A DNA stretch of 64,000 bases from Dipylidium caninum (GCA_017562135.1 QEYB01000524.1:343630-407629), one strand, 5' to 3'; shown: positions 24,901-37,110, counted from the stretch's first letter. Notes: generated from the sequence alone by a model not told the origin. Numbers and translations: made by a program.

Positions 24901-27900
24901 GGTACACGCGGCCCTCTCATCTACAGTGTTACGATGAGCTGTCATTTCTACGTGGCCCGGTGCTCGCCCAGATCCGGGTAAGTGGACATAACTCTTCCTT
25001 ATTTAACCAAAAAGGTCGCATTTTGGCCCATTAGTAAGAAATCTTCAATCCAGAGAATAGATATATGTGACCATGCGCTGACAAGGCCATCAGAGTGCGA
25101 ACAAGTAAATCTAACCTCAGCACTCGTTAGGCTAACCCTCGGTTCTGCCACGTTAGACCTGAACAAATCAGTTAGTGACACGGAGTTTAAGTACAATCAG
25201 CGGCCTCTGTACCGATACAATACACATGTCACACGTGTGTTCTCTTGACCTTGGGGGTAAGTAAGAGGTGACATTGACAGTAAGGGTGAAACTATTGCCA
25301 TGCCAAAACATATTCCATAAAGGGTCAGAAATTAAAGGGTAGATGGAGAGCAAAAAAAAGATTGCCTAAAGATCAAACATACGCGCTTATAATGTCATAT
25401 ACATCAACTTGAAGGATGATTTCTACAGTGGGAAGCAACACTAAATGTCCTCGTTCGCACTCCTCATCGTTGACTAAAATCATTTCAGTAGCATTAGATC
25501 GTTCCATGAATTCATAATCGGCAAAGAAGGTGCAGAAAGGATAAAAGAGTGCCGACTATGCAAACAAGCAGCACTAAGAGTTGACCAGTGGTAGCGAGCC
25601 AACTCACAACAACCTTGTCTACGTTGCTCTCACCGCTTCAACTAGCACGATTTAAGCAAAAGTCGTGGTTCCCTCACCGGACTTTGTTTAAAGTTTACGG
25701 AGAATGTTTTTCTCCAGACGGTAATCGTCTCCACATTGTCCCTGTAGGGGTTAAAAAGAGTAAATAGAGATTAACAATCCCTTATGATTCAAATATAATT
25801 ATTCGCAATCACTTCCTAAACTGACCTTAGCACAGAGGAGGCATGAAGAGGGGAGAAGGCAGGCAGGTAAGTGCTTTGCGTTCGAAGCTGAAGTGACTTA
25901 CCACGCATAGAGGAAGAGTCTTCTCATGTCACGAAACACGCTGAGTCCTTGTGAGGATACGCCTAGACTCAGCTTCGTTCGGTTACGATCCTAACCAATA
26001 AAAGTGGGGAAAAAACATCTTCTACGCGAACCCAGTGAAGAGTGTCAATTTGTCTAAATAATAAAGCCGACTCCTCCTCTCATGTGCATCTATTTACTTG
26101 GGGGCATTTAATGATGTCCGATTACATGAGAAGAAGTGCTCAGATTCGATGGTCAGTTTCAACGTCGGGGAACATTGGGGTCTTTGGGTCATCGAGATCT
26201 CTTTCCACTACATTTCAAGCGTCCAAGGGCATCTCACCTGTCCGTAACCCTCGATCTGTCCCCACTCGCCCCTGACCTCCAATCAAATCGGACCATTCAG
26301 CAGGATTGCGATCGTATCTCGAGGAATACACCAACCAATCATATAGCAACTTTCAAGGTCGGGCAGAGGGGGAGGGCGGGAAGGACTTCGTGTACTCTTA
26401 TCCACTGTTTATCATAGTCTCGCCTCGATCACACGTGTATTCGTCAACAGTCCACGGACTGTGCGTGTGTGTGTATGCATGTAATCGCATAGAAAGGGGA
26501 GAGTTAACAGTCCGCAATTGACTTGAACATTCGTGATTCCCAATTAGCTTAATAGATTTCCTCCCTTTGCCCTCAAGTCTACCATTACACTGATTGTGTA
26601 CCTCTTGCCGAAGCAATGTGGCTAACTGGGATGGGGTGAAGATTGCAGGCAGGAAGACCGAGCAGATGAGGCGGGTCCGGGCGTTGGAGGGGGGGGGGTG
26701 AAGGGGAAGAAAGGGAGGCGAGAATGGAGACGACACTTTGATTTGACATTTGCTTACCGTGACTTCTTGCGGATGGATACCGTAGAGCTCGAGACGCCTT
26801 GCTATATTGAGGTATTCCAACTCAGCCGAGGCTGGAACGTAGGAGCTGAGATGAAGAGGAGGAGGAGGAGGAAGAGGTGAATGTTGGTGTATACTTCCAA
26901 ATGATCTCGACACTTTAACTTCTTCCCCCACCAGCAGAGTTAAGACATGCCAGTAAAGGCGGCATAAAAGGTTAGTGTTTTGGCTAAACCAAACAAAAAT
27001 CGGTATGTAGAATGGTAGAGCTCCTCACCGGAAAGATTTGTGCGCCTCGATAGCTTCCGCCTCGAACTCCGTGGTCTGATTGGGAACGAGACGGATTCGG
27101 CTCACATAGCCGGGTTTACAGTCTTCAACACTGTAGTCGCCGAGTTCACCTGACGCATTAAGTGGTCGAGGAAGATTGTCGGTAGGACGGAGGAGGAGGA
27201 GCAAAGCATAAGGTACTTCTGAGCCTCCTTATCTGATCTCCGGCTCTGCCAACATCTTTAGCTATGACCAAACTGTCCAAACTCCCTCAATACTGACATT
27301 TCTATTCTACTGCCGAATGTGTACATCCATCCACAGTGAAATAACATCCCTCGAGGTAATTTAATCCTACATGTGATTAGCCATGGCCGATAGATCCCAC
27401 CTCGTCCATGATACCGCGCATCCATTCTTCACTGGTGTGTGTAGAAAAAAGTGCTCAACGAAAGATTCCTTTCATCCTCTTCACGGAGGTAAGGGGACCT
27501 CCAAGTCACCCTAATTAGCCGATTATTCTTGTGTGTGTGTGTGTGTGTGAGTGGCTGCCACTTACACAGTCATCCATTCAACGAAAAAGAGGCCGCGTTC
27601 CTCTTTTTTGTCTGAATCATATGCATTAAAAGAAGAAGAGGGAGTAGATGAAATGTCAGTCATCTGAACTGACCTTTGCTTGATGAATTATGTGAGGGTA
27701 GAGAAAAGGCGATTAGCTTACTCTGCAGACAGAGACCAGCCATTTTGGCCAGAAGGGGTGTCGGCGCGAGTAAGATTCCATTGAGTACGTCCTTTCGCAC
27801 TTGAAGGTAGACGAGGTATCTCGAAATAATGGGCAAACGTATGCAGGATTATTAAAAGTTGACCTAAGAGCCAAAAATATCATCACTCTACGACGAGGAT

Positions 27901-30364
27901 TTTTTTTTTCTCGGCTCCTCTCTACCCTCTCATATTCTCGCAAGCCTGGGTACTTTCATAAATCCAGTGGGATGAACCTCGTCTCCATGGGGAGAAGGGG
28001 AGATCGCCCAGGTGAAGCGTCTTCCTCCACGTTTATTAGAGCTCGGGGTGCCTTAAGTGTGCGACAATGTCTTCAACGTCTCTCAAGCGCCATTTCCATC
28101 ATCGCCACTGTTCTCTCCCCCCGTCCAGTACGCCTTGGGATGCATGAGGTGGAAGGTTGAGCCCCGAGCGTCGCGTTTGCACGGTAGGCACGGGAAAGAA
28201 GATGAACTCTCTTTCCTCACATCCCCGTCAGCCACCCCATGGCCTTTTCACCCTTGCGACTGGTGTACAAACAGTCCACTAAGACATTAACCAGAATAAC
28301 CTGCTGCATTAAATCCACATAAAATCCTCCAAGTCCCCGCATTTCCGTGCCGATGTGGTAGTAATAAAGTAAATATTCAAGGAGGTAGAGAGAAAAGGAG
28401 GAAGAGAAGGTGTGTGTGTGTGTGTGTGTGTTACACTTGTCCTTCACGAAAACGAAATTGGCCCCAAAGTGATTGGTGCAGTGTAAATACGGTGGAAATG
28501 GCGTGGGAGTGAAGGTGGGTTCGGACGGGGGGTTTGAGTGCAAATACCTGGTAAATTCTTCTTGAAGCCAGAGCGGATCAGGCACATAGAATTTCACCCT
28601 GAGCCATAACGTATGCATAGCTGCACCTGGGGGAAGACACACTTAAAATTACAAACTTCTAACAAATCCTTCCTCTCATTTCCCCCTTTAATATCTACAA
28701 GTATGTCCTTTATTTTCCTTTGCCACTCACTTCTTTTCAATTCATTAACCATGTCCAAATAAGTAAGAATTTGTGCGGTTGGGGTGAAATAATGAAAAAA
28801 TGTCAAAATGAAGGGTCATTTAAAACGAACTAGTATTTTTGCTTGATTTTTTTCCTCGCACAGGCCTGAATTCCCTGTATTTCGTTTTTATTGTTATTTT
28901 TAACGGTCAGACTTACATTTTAGTGTAGGAATAGGTAGGTGGAACTTTCCCCCTTTCTTAAAGGAATCCTCCACAATCTCTCTCCACTACACATTAACTC
29001 TACATCAAACCGACCGGAATGTGTTACCGCCACGCAACATATTGTGTGTTGGTGTAATCAGATACGGTAAACTGGGGTTCTCCACTTATTTCTACTTACT
29101 CAGGTCACGACACACCGATTGTTGAGAATGCCAGGTCGAAATATGCCGGCGGCAGTGCTAATTACTGTGGTGTATTTTTATTTGAGGATGAAAAAGCCAA
29201 GAAGAAGCAGAAAAGAAAGAAAAGTCGAGATGCATGAAGAGGACGGGATGATCGCAGTAAAGTGAAAGAAACATGTTTTTACGAGTAGGAGAAAGCGGAG
29301 GGGATGACAGAGAGGAGGGCGGGACTAGGGCGGACACCGTTTACATTAACATCGTAATGTTTTCATTCTGGTCTCGAAGTGTTTTTTTTCTCTGACGGTG
29401 TGTGTGAAAAACCAGAAAGGCGAAGGGTGGACGGATCTAGTCTTAGGTTAGATTCACTTAAGCCGACTAGACAGTGGAGTGAGGCGGAATACATGGCAGC
29501 GCTTTAACCATACCCGTGGAATTATGCGTATGAGGTGGGTAGACTCATATGCTAGCTGGACGGTGGCGAAAAAAGCCCGTGTAACCACAGTGGCGCACAT
29601 ATCTCGCGTTCTCTCTCCACCTCTCCCTATTCCTGTATGCATATGTCTTTCTCTCTCCGTATGTGTGTGTATGTGTGTGTGTGTGTGTGTGCCTTGTAGG
29701 CTAGTGACTTGGCACAGTCCCGTTGCGTGTAATCGCTAGGTCTACGTGCTCATAGCACATGCAGAGCAATCTGCGTACACTAACCTAAACGGTGTCGTCT
29801 GCATGCCAACACCCACTGACCGCCCATTCTTTACCTTACTCCATCAGCCCTCTTCCTCTTCCTCCTCCTCCTCCTCCTCCTCCGCGGCCTCCAAGCCTCC
29901 GCTTTCTCGAATTTCTTAACATGCTCCTGTCCACTGAGGTTACTGCCATTTATGAAAACGTCCAACGTGCTTACACGGTACCATGTAGAACGTGGAACAG
30001 GGCATCCACCTTGCATGAAACTCAATAGACTGGCCTATTAGCATAGATAGTGACTAAATGCGTTTGGTCTTGCTCAAAGAAATCATAAACAAAAGTGATA
30101 AGTAAACCAAAAAACTAAAGACGCACTCACCTCTCAACTGCTTTTTCAGGGTTTTCGCAGGCTCCAACCACCGCTGAAAAGGACCAAAAGAAAGTCGACT
30201 ATGGTGGTAAGGAAAAGCAGAAGGACGAAGAGACGGGTGGAAGGAAGAGGTAGAAGGTTACTTACAAGCAGAGTTCCGGGGTTACATGTAAAGTCGGTAT
30301 ATTGAAGGCCAAAGAAGTCGCGTTCAAGGAGTTCAAGAAAGTCAAAGACGAAATCAATGAGTAC
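12177..30364 (-). CDS. PTPN4: FERM-PDZ tyrosine phosphatase, PTPN3/PTPN4 type
   Basis: Non-receptor protein tyrosine phosphatase expected at the cytoplasmic face of the plasma membrane. The N-terminal FERM domain binds membrane or receptor tails, the PDZ domain binds C-terminal peptides, and the C-terminal domain removes phosphate from tyrosine. From 5' to 3' the exons are 30266-30364, 30131-30173, 28548-28626, 27722-27819, 27029-27149, 26758-26845, 25902-25990, 25678-25741, 24439-24854, 23800-24112, 22382-22652, 18077 to about 19324, 15955-16293, 15462-15531, 14534-14952, 14315-14405, 14141-14205, 13918-14061, 12323-12874 and 12177-12251. Every junction keeps frame except the unresolved step between 22382 and 19324. 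The start exon, upstream of 30364, was not found. Domain order matches human PTPN3 and PTPN4, which the sequence alone does not separate. The short tail after YYQ either ends at TGA 12177-12179 or is spliced at CAAG/GTAAAT to another exon. Confidence 0.93.
15462..16293 (-). other. PDZ domain exons of the PTPN4-like gene
   Basis: Two exons, 15955-16293 and 15462-15531, encode a PDZ fold. The carboxylate-binding loop and second strand read HYGFNVEGG, like GRFGFNVKGG in human PTPN4. [20 protein letters not shown] follows as the conserved helix and strand region. The second exon supplies the closing strand [10 protein letters not shown] Gly/Ser-rich spacer ([14 protein letters not shown]) precedes the domain. 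PDZ domains of this family bind C-terminal peptides of receptors; the ligand here cannot be predicted. Confidence 0.92.
16731..16748. repeat. (CA)n microsatellite in a PTPN4-like intron
   Basis: About nine CA units in the intron between the PDZ exon and the linker exon. Confidence 0.85.
19361..19452. repeat. (GTAT)n/(GTAA)n tetranucleotide repeat next to the large linker exon
   Basis: Runs of TATG and TAAG tetranucleotides grade into a GT tract. The repeat lies about 40 bases upstream (on the minus strand) of the ATG at 19324 and occupies the place where a splice acceptor for that exon would be expected. Confidence 0.85.
19751..19794. repeat. GTGC-rich simple repeat
   Basis: Alternating GTGC/GTGT units, imperfect, in a PTPN4-like intron. 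Confidence 0.8.
21901..21931. repeat. (GA)n microsatellite
   Basis: About twelve perfect GA units and a short degenerate tail in a PTPN4-like intron. Confidence 0.9.
26855..26877 (-). repeat. (CCT)n tract acting as the pyrimidine tract of a FERM exon
   Basis: On the minus strand this is an uninterrupted run of CTT/CCT triplets followed about ten bases later by CATCTCAG, the acceptor of the exon at 26758-26845. The repeat therefore sits exactly where the 3' splice-site polypyrimidine tract is needed. Confidence 0.7.
27530..27549. repeat. (GT)n microsatellite
   Basis: About ten GT units in a PTPN4-like intron. Confidence 0.85.
28410..28431. repeat. (GT)n microsatellite
   Basis: About eleven GT units in the intron after FERM exon 28548-28626. 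Confidence 0.88.
29661..29691. repeat. (GT)n microsatellite
   Basis: About fifteen GT units with one AT interruption in a PTPN4-like intron. Confidence 0.88.
29850..29883. repeat. (CTC)n trinucleotide repeat
   Basis: Run of CTC/CTT triplets in a PTPN4-like intron; no coding role seen. Confidence 0.85.
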
Positions 30365-32516
30365 CTGGCCACGAGCGTTTTTCTATAGTTTCATTGTGAA
30401 ATAGATAAAAAAAGAAGATGGAATGTTAAGGTGACGGCCTAAACAAGAAATGTTACCGACTTTTACAAAACAAATAACAAAATAACGTTCATTATTTTGG
30501 ACAACAACATGACCGCTTAGGGAGATTGTTCTAAGTAATCGCAATTTTTTTGCTGTTCACTACAACTACGTCAACTTATTCTAAGTGAAATGGTGTGACA
30601 GGAAAGATTATATTCTTACATCGAGTTTAAAGATTTCAGATTTGTCATCCAGAAAGATAACGTTGCAAGTGATTGGTTTGAAGGGTGGTTAGACGAGTAG
30701 GATTTTCAGCAGCCGACACACTGTAACTCCCTTTAAGTCGCAGAGTCATTTCAGGGAAATGACATGATTTGGTGCATTTAACAATCACTTAGACTACCTC
30801 GAAGAATACTTTCAGCTAAATATGGAGGTAGGGTAGTTCGGACGCAATAGTTAGGAAAGGACAACCTGAAAAAGGGTGAAATTAGGCTCGTGGTGTGCTA
30901 AGGTGTGTGAAGAAAGTGACGTGTAGGAGACGACCCTGTGATCATAAGAGAATTCTATAGCAATTTTCTCTTAATGCGGTTTTAATCATCGAAATATAAA
31001 ATAGGCAAGAAAAGTAAGCATAAGTGCATTGGTAGCAGAGGACCTGTCGCGATGTTATCCGGTACTATGCGTGAATAGAGGGATGAGAACGAGTAAAATT
31101 TAGCACAATCGCCGAGAAACTAAAAGATACCTCCAGGAAAATTTAAGTAAGGGGTTATATGAAAAAAATTAAACTGCTTGAGATCATTTATTTATTAAAA
31201 AAAATTGACATACTTGACAGTGTTCACTTAAATTTCTATTCAGGAAATGATTTATAAAAAAATTTTGAAACACCAACAACAACTGGTATATAAGAGGAAA
31301 AGGGCAAGAACATTGAATGAGTAACAGTTTCCAAAAATGTTAAGATCGTAATAGACGTAAAGAATAGCAAAATTTCAATTTCAATAATCAATGAAAATAC
31401 ACCGCACTGCATTCAAGGGCTCAACCAACAAGACATTATGTATTGACTCGAGCAAAAAAACAAAAGAAGAGGAAAACAAGAACATTTAATGTTATCGCAA
31501 AAGCTAAATCAAACAAAATAGAATAAACCAACAAAAAATCTTCGTAGTTTCGAGATATATTGGTATAATCTTGAAACATTCATGGGAGAATGAAAAAAGA
31601 TTCAGAAACGCAATATATATATACTACACAACCGCGACAACCAGTATGAAATATATGATGGACCTAATGCCAATTTTGTAAAGGTGACTGTTTACATATA
31701 GTTGATTAAAATAATAGAAAAAAGATTGAAAAGTCTTAATGTTAGGGAGAGAGATCTGGGTTGTCAACTTAATAAATGTAACCAAAAAGCGTTATAAAAA
31801 CATATAGTCATTAACAAAATATTTTCTGAACAATTCTAGAAGAGAATAAATTAGAGCATTTAATTACGTAAAGATATTCAACGCGAAGCCATCGTATTCT
31901 AACTCATGATGTGCATTGTAATAGCTTGCATACAAATACAACTAAATAGGTGCGAATACAAGTTCAACGTCTGCGGGTGAAAATTGAATCAAACTCGTCA
32001 ACCACAAATTGCGTGATTGCGCGGAACGTTGGGGCGGCAATTTGGAACCCACATTCCCTACGCTATTGCGGTAGATGCATTTATTTCAGACCAAGGAAAA
32101 CGGCCTTAGCGTTTCTGCAAAACCCTTGGCCAGGCCCAATTATTATTGTGTAGAACTTAGACAAAGATGCGCCGCTGATGTTCGCAGAGAACCATCCCTA
32201 AATATGTGAATATATTATTTTGTCTAATGAACGTGTTTTAAAACGACTCAAAACTCTTCAGACGTCTTATGGTGAAAACGATAAAAGGTGGCGCTCGTCA
32301 ATTTTTAATGTTATATAGTGATTTATTGATGCTTAAAAGTCTTATATTAAGTTAAAGTTTAAGACACATTATCTGAACTAACTAACAGCCGTGACCATAT
32401 GAGTAATTATGTTTGCCTCTTTAACAACCTAATTATTTCGTCCTTGAAACATTTTGTTTAATATATTTGTATGTTGGCTCCCTATTGAAATCAGCTTTTG
32501 TGCGCAGGAAGTGGAA
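30365..32516. other. AT-rich divergent region between PTPN4-like and MICU-like genes
   Basis: It should contain the unseen first exon or exons of the PTPN4-like gene (leftward) and possibly the promoter or leader exon of the MICU-like gene (rightward). It is AT-rich with oligo-A stretches. No exon or domain could be assigned with confidence. Confidence 0.5.
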
Positions 32517-34237
32517 ATGCCATTTTATACCAAATTTTTTTTTACGGTGACGCCAACGGTTGCCAGCCTTGGTGTATATGGAGCACACCGCTTGCTCTGT
32601 GTTACTTTCATACAACCAGATCAACCGAAAAAATCGGTTTGTTTGCGTAATTTTAGGAATTTTCCATATAGAAATCTTCGAAGTATGACAGACATTTTCG
32701 ACAGTTTGCATCTCGAGAATACCGTGGAATTTTGTACATGACTCCGAGCGACTTTTTGGATTCCCTTTTTAAGAAAGACGCATTTGGTATCAGCCCTGTC
32801 ATTGTTTAATTAATAGGTACTCAGTTTCACTCACTTTCGGCTACCGATGTTGACAAAATCTCGCGGGATCCGCATTTCCCATTATCCTCTAACATTATTC
32901 GGGGTCTTGGAAGCCAGGGACTTATTTCCTACACGGATTATCTGTTTCTGTTAGCTTTGCTGAATAGTAAATTTCAAAAACTGTAACTGATTTTAATAGA
33001 ACCCAGTGCTAGATTTGAGGTGTTATTTGATGTGCTGGACACTGACCAAAGTCAAGCGAATGACGCTAACGAATTTTCCATGGTATTGTAAAACCGTCTA
33101 TTCTTAACATAATAAATAACCTTTTATAGCTTTACAGAGTTACCGCTCGAGTGCGTGATCAAAATCAGGACAAAAATGATAGTTTATCTTTAGTATGTCC
33201 CATTTATATTGAGATATACTAACAGTACCCTCAAGGCAATCTATCCAGACAATCAACTCTCATGCAAATATTCTTTGGCGAAGGCGGTAAGAAACTTTTA
33301 AGAAAGGAGGATTTCTACAGGTTTGTTATTATTGTAAGATCGCTCTTCATTTCCGCTAGGTTTATTGAAAACTTACAAAACGAGGTCCTTGAAGTCGAAT
33401 TTTCTATTCACTCTCGAAATGGTGTTACGCTTTCCCCCACAGAATTCGCTCGAGTCCTGTTAATTAATACAAATATCTCTGAGTCACATTACGATCTCTT
33501 CCTCTCTAGACTGAGTCGACTTTCGGATGATACTGAGGTTTCCTTCCTACAAATATCTTATCACTTTTATAGATTAATCTAGAAGACTTCAAAAAGTTCT
33601 GTAAATTCATTAATCACCTTGATGACTTCCAAATGGCGATGAAAATGTACATGCTCGCCAACAAACCCCTTTCGTTAGGTAGGACTTTGCATATTTCTAA
33701 TATGTGGCCTTTAGTTGCCTTGAAGCGAGCTATTTTGGTTTGTACCAACATCGATATCGGTGAGCATGTACTGCGACCGTTCTTCTGCATGTTTGATGCG
33801 GACGGAGATGGGTGCATGAGTCCCAAAGAAATTATGCTTTTTCTCAGAAGTCGGCGCCCCAGAGGAATTCACAAAGTAAGTTAATCTTGTCTGTGACTGT
33901 CGTCAGGAATGCTCTTTTTAAACTCCATTTGCTTTATCCTCCATTTAATCACGCTTTTACTCAACATTTCGTCGATTTGTCTATGTACACGAAGTTATAA
34001 TGTTGATAATAGCGCTTGAGACGTGAGAGAATTCGTCAAATCGATAAATCGGGTAGTTGCCTGCCCAGTTTATGCGAGCTGATTGGTTGATATAAAATTC
34101 ATGAATTCCACTCCTACTGCACTCGCAGGTAATGACTTTTGCTTCTATTACAGAGTGCCGATCTGGGGCAGGACATTTGGAAGAGTTACAAAAGTTGCTT
34201 CGATCGTGCTCTCCGTGGCAATCAACTTCCTACTTAA
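32517..34237 (+). CDS. Mitochondrial calcium uptake protein, MICU2/MICU3-like, complete ten-exon gene
   Basis: MICU proteins sit in the mitochondrial intermembrane space and gate the calcium uniporter through EF-hands. Exons are 32517-32636, 32672-32786, 32817-32966, 33000-33082, 33130-33192, 33226-33320, 33360-33537, 33573-33678, 33715-33875 and 34154-34237. All phases agree, giving 384 residues with TAA at 34235-34237. The N terminus is hydrophobic. Family signatures follow in order: FASREYRGILYMTPSDFLDS, GLISYTDYLFLLALLNKP, FFGEGGKKLLRKEDFYRFIE, NLEDFKKFCKF, FQMAMKMYML and WKSYKSCFD. EF-hand 1 is DTDQSQANDANE, which lacks the usual glycine at loop position 6. EF-hand 2 is DADGDGCMSPKE and looks canonical. 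The first eight introns are short (30-47 nt) and the last is 278 nt. NKPSARFEVLFDVLDTD resembles MICU2 and MICU3 more than MICU1. An in-frame ATG at 32454 is an alternative start; a CAG just before 32517 could be an intron or trans-splice acceptor. Confidence 0.93.
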
Positions 34238-36069
34238 CATGACTGCTTTGAAGAGACGCAATACTCACACCTGTTTTTTTAGGATAGGCGCTTTCCTGAA
34301 GTAGATTCTTTTTTTTTATAGCAAAGATGTGGCAATTGACTAGATTGGGGGGGGGTGTGAATGTGTCTGAGCTCATACAGCTAATCGGCTATTCGCGTGA
34401 ATTGGGAGGGAGGGAACGATGGCCTTCTGCGATGAACCACCGGCGATTTGCCTTCTGCTCGCACCAAAAGTACAATAGCAGGGATGTCTTCGGCCATACA
34501 CTCGTCTGTATAGACTGTCAGCGCTTCTTTACATATTCGTTTTCATGGTTCTAGGTGTTCCCGCATGATCAATTTATTTGCTTGTCAAATTGCTGACGCT
34601 GATGTGAGGCGCGTATCTGTGTGATGCAAATAGTTGCTGGTGCTGTTAGGTGGTCACGAAGAGCTGCAATCACCTCCTAACAATGCACACCTTAAAGAGA
34701 TGTCATTAGCTGGAACACGTGACGACAATTATCGCAAATTACCTTCCGGGTTTGATTGTATACGTGTTTAGTAGTTACCTCTCACCAGTAGTCTTCGATT
34801 TCACACCAAATGGTGGACTCTCGGGCCTCGTTTACTCGGGTCACAACCCGGAGACGGCAGTGAGGCCCGTGTCGACAACGCTGATTTACTACAATTTGTG
34901 TGTTCAACCTCATGTTATGGCTGTGCCTTTCGTGGGTGAGCCTCTCCCTTCTGCTTTGGTTTACAAAGGAGACAGGAGCCTTCGTCACCGCCAGTCAAAG
35001 CAATCAGGACTGAGATATTTTGCGCGATTGTTTGCCTTTCTTAATTGTACACTTTTTGGATCAAAATGATTGAATAATACGATCAGATGAAGTAAGGTGA
35101 ACTGACCGCATTCCTAAGGGTCCGTTTTTCGCGGAATCTAGGAATTTCACGCCCCCCTTGCCCCTCCTCGTCTGTCTCAACGTGATCATCTAGGATCACC
35201 GTCTTCTGCTAGGATTTCAGACAAACACTGGCTGTAAAAAGGGTAGAAAAGTTTGCTTTCTAATTTATTTAATTATTTGTAGCGAAACGAAGTCCACTCC
35301 AGTGGTTGTTTTGTTTACAATGCGCCTCTCCTCACCTCGGTGACCGCGATGGCTCTTTCTTGACAAGGTCAATGAGAAAAGACATTGTTTACATGAATGT
35401 GATGCCAGTGTTGACGCAGAGCTCAGGCAGAGCGACGAGCCGTCTCAGGACGACTTAGATAGTAGCCCTCGTCTGTGACATTTCCATCCACAGACCATAG
35501 TTTGAGTGGAAAAGTTTGAACGAATGCAAGCTCTTCTGCCACCGAGCACGAGAAAGGCGCAAAACACTTGGTGGCGTTGTAACAAGTCTCAGTAGAAGGC
35601 GAGAGATGATTGGTCGGTTGAGACGACCATGAAATGGCATTTTGCTTGACAACTCTCTGCCAGAATTTAACACGTCAGTCCAGCCGGAGCAGAGATTGAG
35701 CGAACTTGTAGGTCTGCTGAAGAGTCTCCAAAACCGAGCATATTTAGTTACTGGAAACCAAAGAAAGTGAAAAAAAGATACAAGGTGTCAAATTGGCGGG
35801 AGAGCAGATTGAGCTGAGCAATTATGTACACCAAGAGTGAGAAATTTTATGTCATTTGAGACATTTGTCACGTGACATCGGTGAGAGAAGCTAATAAAAG
35901 TGGTGAGGAGATATTTTATATCGGTCAATAGTCCACCTTAGAGAAAAGAAAGGTTTTCTATGGCAATCTCCCCTTATTTAGCAACATCTAAGGTACCGTT
36001 TTATTTACCTTACCACCTTCCACCATTGAGAGAACAAACTGGGCTCGAGTTATCCTGCATCAAGTGTGT
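34238..36069. other. Intergenic region, no gene recognised
   Basis: It contains an open frame of 116 codons at 34719-35069 (+) without recognisable domains and several shorter frames on both strands. I could not support a gene. Confidence 0.45.
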
Positions 36070-37110
36070 CGGAATGTCCTGTCCGCTTCTAAGGCAATTT
36101 TTTTGACATATGGCATGTGTTTATTTGTCGCATGTTCGCATGGCTATTTTTTATCACGTGATGTAACAAATTGGCCAAAACAATCTTGATTCACGTTAGC
36201 CTTAAATGTGAAGTCACTGAGGAAATTCACTCTCGTCACTGTAATTTGTAGGCATTTCAACAAGGAAGGAAGGCTACAGTAGAATGTAGAAATCTATTGA
36301 AAGTGTTTGTTGAAGGTACGGTTTCTGGTGGGGCATGCAGAAGGTGGTACAAAGAGACTGGAAATGGGTGATTTCGGGCTTCGTGAATGACCGTCATTGA
36401 TGGACGAGGATGTTGTTGAGACCAGGTCGGTGGGAGATGGCAGAAGGCCCTCATTCAGCTCAGCAGGCCCCTTCACACCCTCCCTGTTCGGAGGATGGGC
36501 TTGGAGTGGAAATGCACCCGAAGGGTGTAACATCATTCAAATGAGGAGAATTTGGACGATCGAGTTACCGCATGCAAATTTTTGCTTGCTCGAAAGAAGA
36601 TCGAGGTCTTCTCGCAATGGACGACAACTGGGGAGGAAGGTGGATTGCCTACGAAAAAAACTGTGAGGACCAATGCATTACGATCTTTTAAAAGCGAATA
36701 AAAAGCTCATTTGTGGAAGGAGAGGTCGGTGATAATGAAAAGAAAGGAAGGAAGAGCGGTAAACTGCGTCCTAATTATGCTGGGCCACGTGCTGCTTTCC
36801 GGACTCGTCAAAAGATTGCAGTATTAGGCTGGGAAATTCTGTCGCTCCCACCATCTTCCCAGGAATTAACGGCCACCCTGAGACCATCACTTGTTCTCAT
36901 CCTTACAAAATTATTTGACGTGTATAAATTTCAAAAATGAAAATATTAAACAGGCATCGGTTCAATTTTCTGCATTGGATGATGGAAGATTTTATAGAAA
37001 TTGGATGCATAAACTGCGCTTACCCTGGCAACGAGTTAGATTAATAATAATGGAAAAAAAAGTGTCACTTTGTTATATTCCAAAAAAGGATAAAAAAAGC
37101 TTCTGGTAGT
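36070..37110 (+). mobile_element. Decayed mariner-family transposon, copy 1
   Basis: Fragments of a mariner transposase appear in order but in different frames. The N-terminal helix-turn-helix end reads AFQQGRKATVECRNLLK and GTVSGGACRRWYKETG. A middle piece reads LLARKKIEVFSQWTTTGEE, matching the family's LLAR...TGDEKW region. The C-terminal part reads GPRAAFRTRQKIAVLGWEIL and INFKNENIKQ, then FYRNWMHKLRLPWQRV, matching the segment after the DNARPH motif. Most of the region between the helix-turn-helix and LLAR is missing or unrecognisable. The catalytic DDD triad cannot be reconstructed, so the element is inactive. The homology to copy 2 begins at CGGAATGTCCTG (36070). Terminal inverted repeats were not identified. 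Confidence 0.82.

Larger units (their letters stand above)
24439..30364 (-). other. FERM domain block of the PTPN4-like gene
   Basis: Nine exons encode the three FERM lobes. F1 contains [17 protein letters not shown] and [16 protein letters not shown]2 runs from [21 protein letters not shown] through [20 protein letters not shown] and [12 protein letters not shown] to [16 protein letters not shown]3 contains [17 protein letters not shown] and [14 protein letters not shown], then [20 protein letters not shown]. These align in order with the FERM domain of human PTPN4 recalled from the literature. The last exon continues into a Ser/Arg-rich FERM-adjacent segment with SRRSLS and RRRSK. The first residues of F1 lie upstream of 30364 and are missing. 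Introns inside the block contain microsatellites only. Confidence 0.92.

Noticed and set aside
34719..35069. 116-codon plus-strand frame between MICU-like and mariner copy 1
   Set aside because: No recognisable motif, no splice context and no similarity that I can name; its length is compatible with chance.
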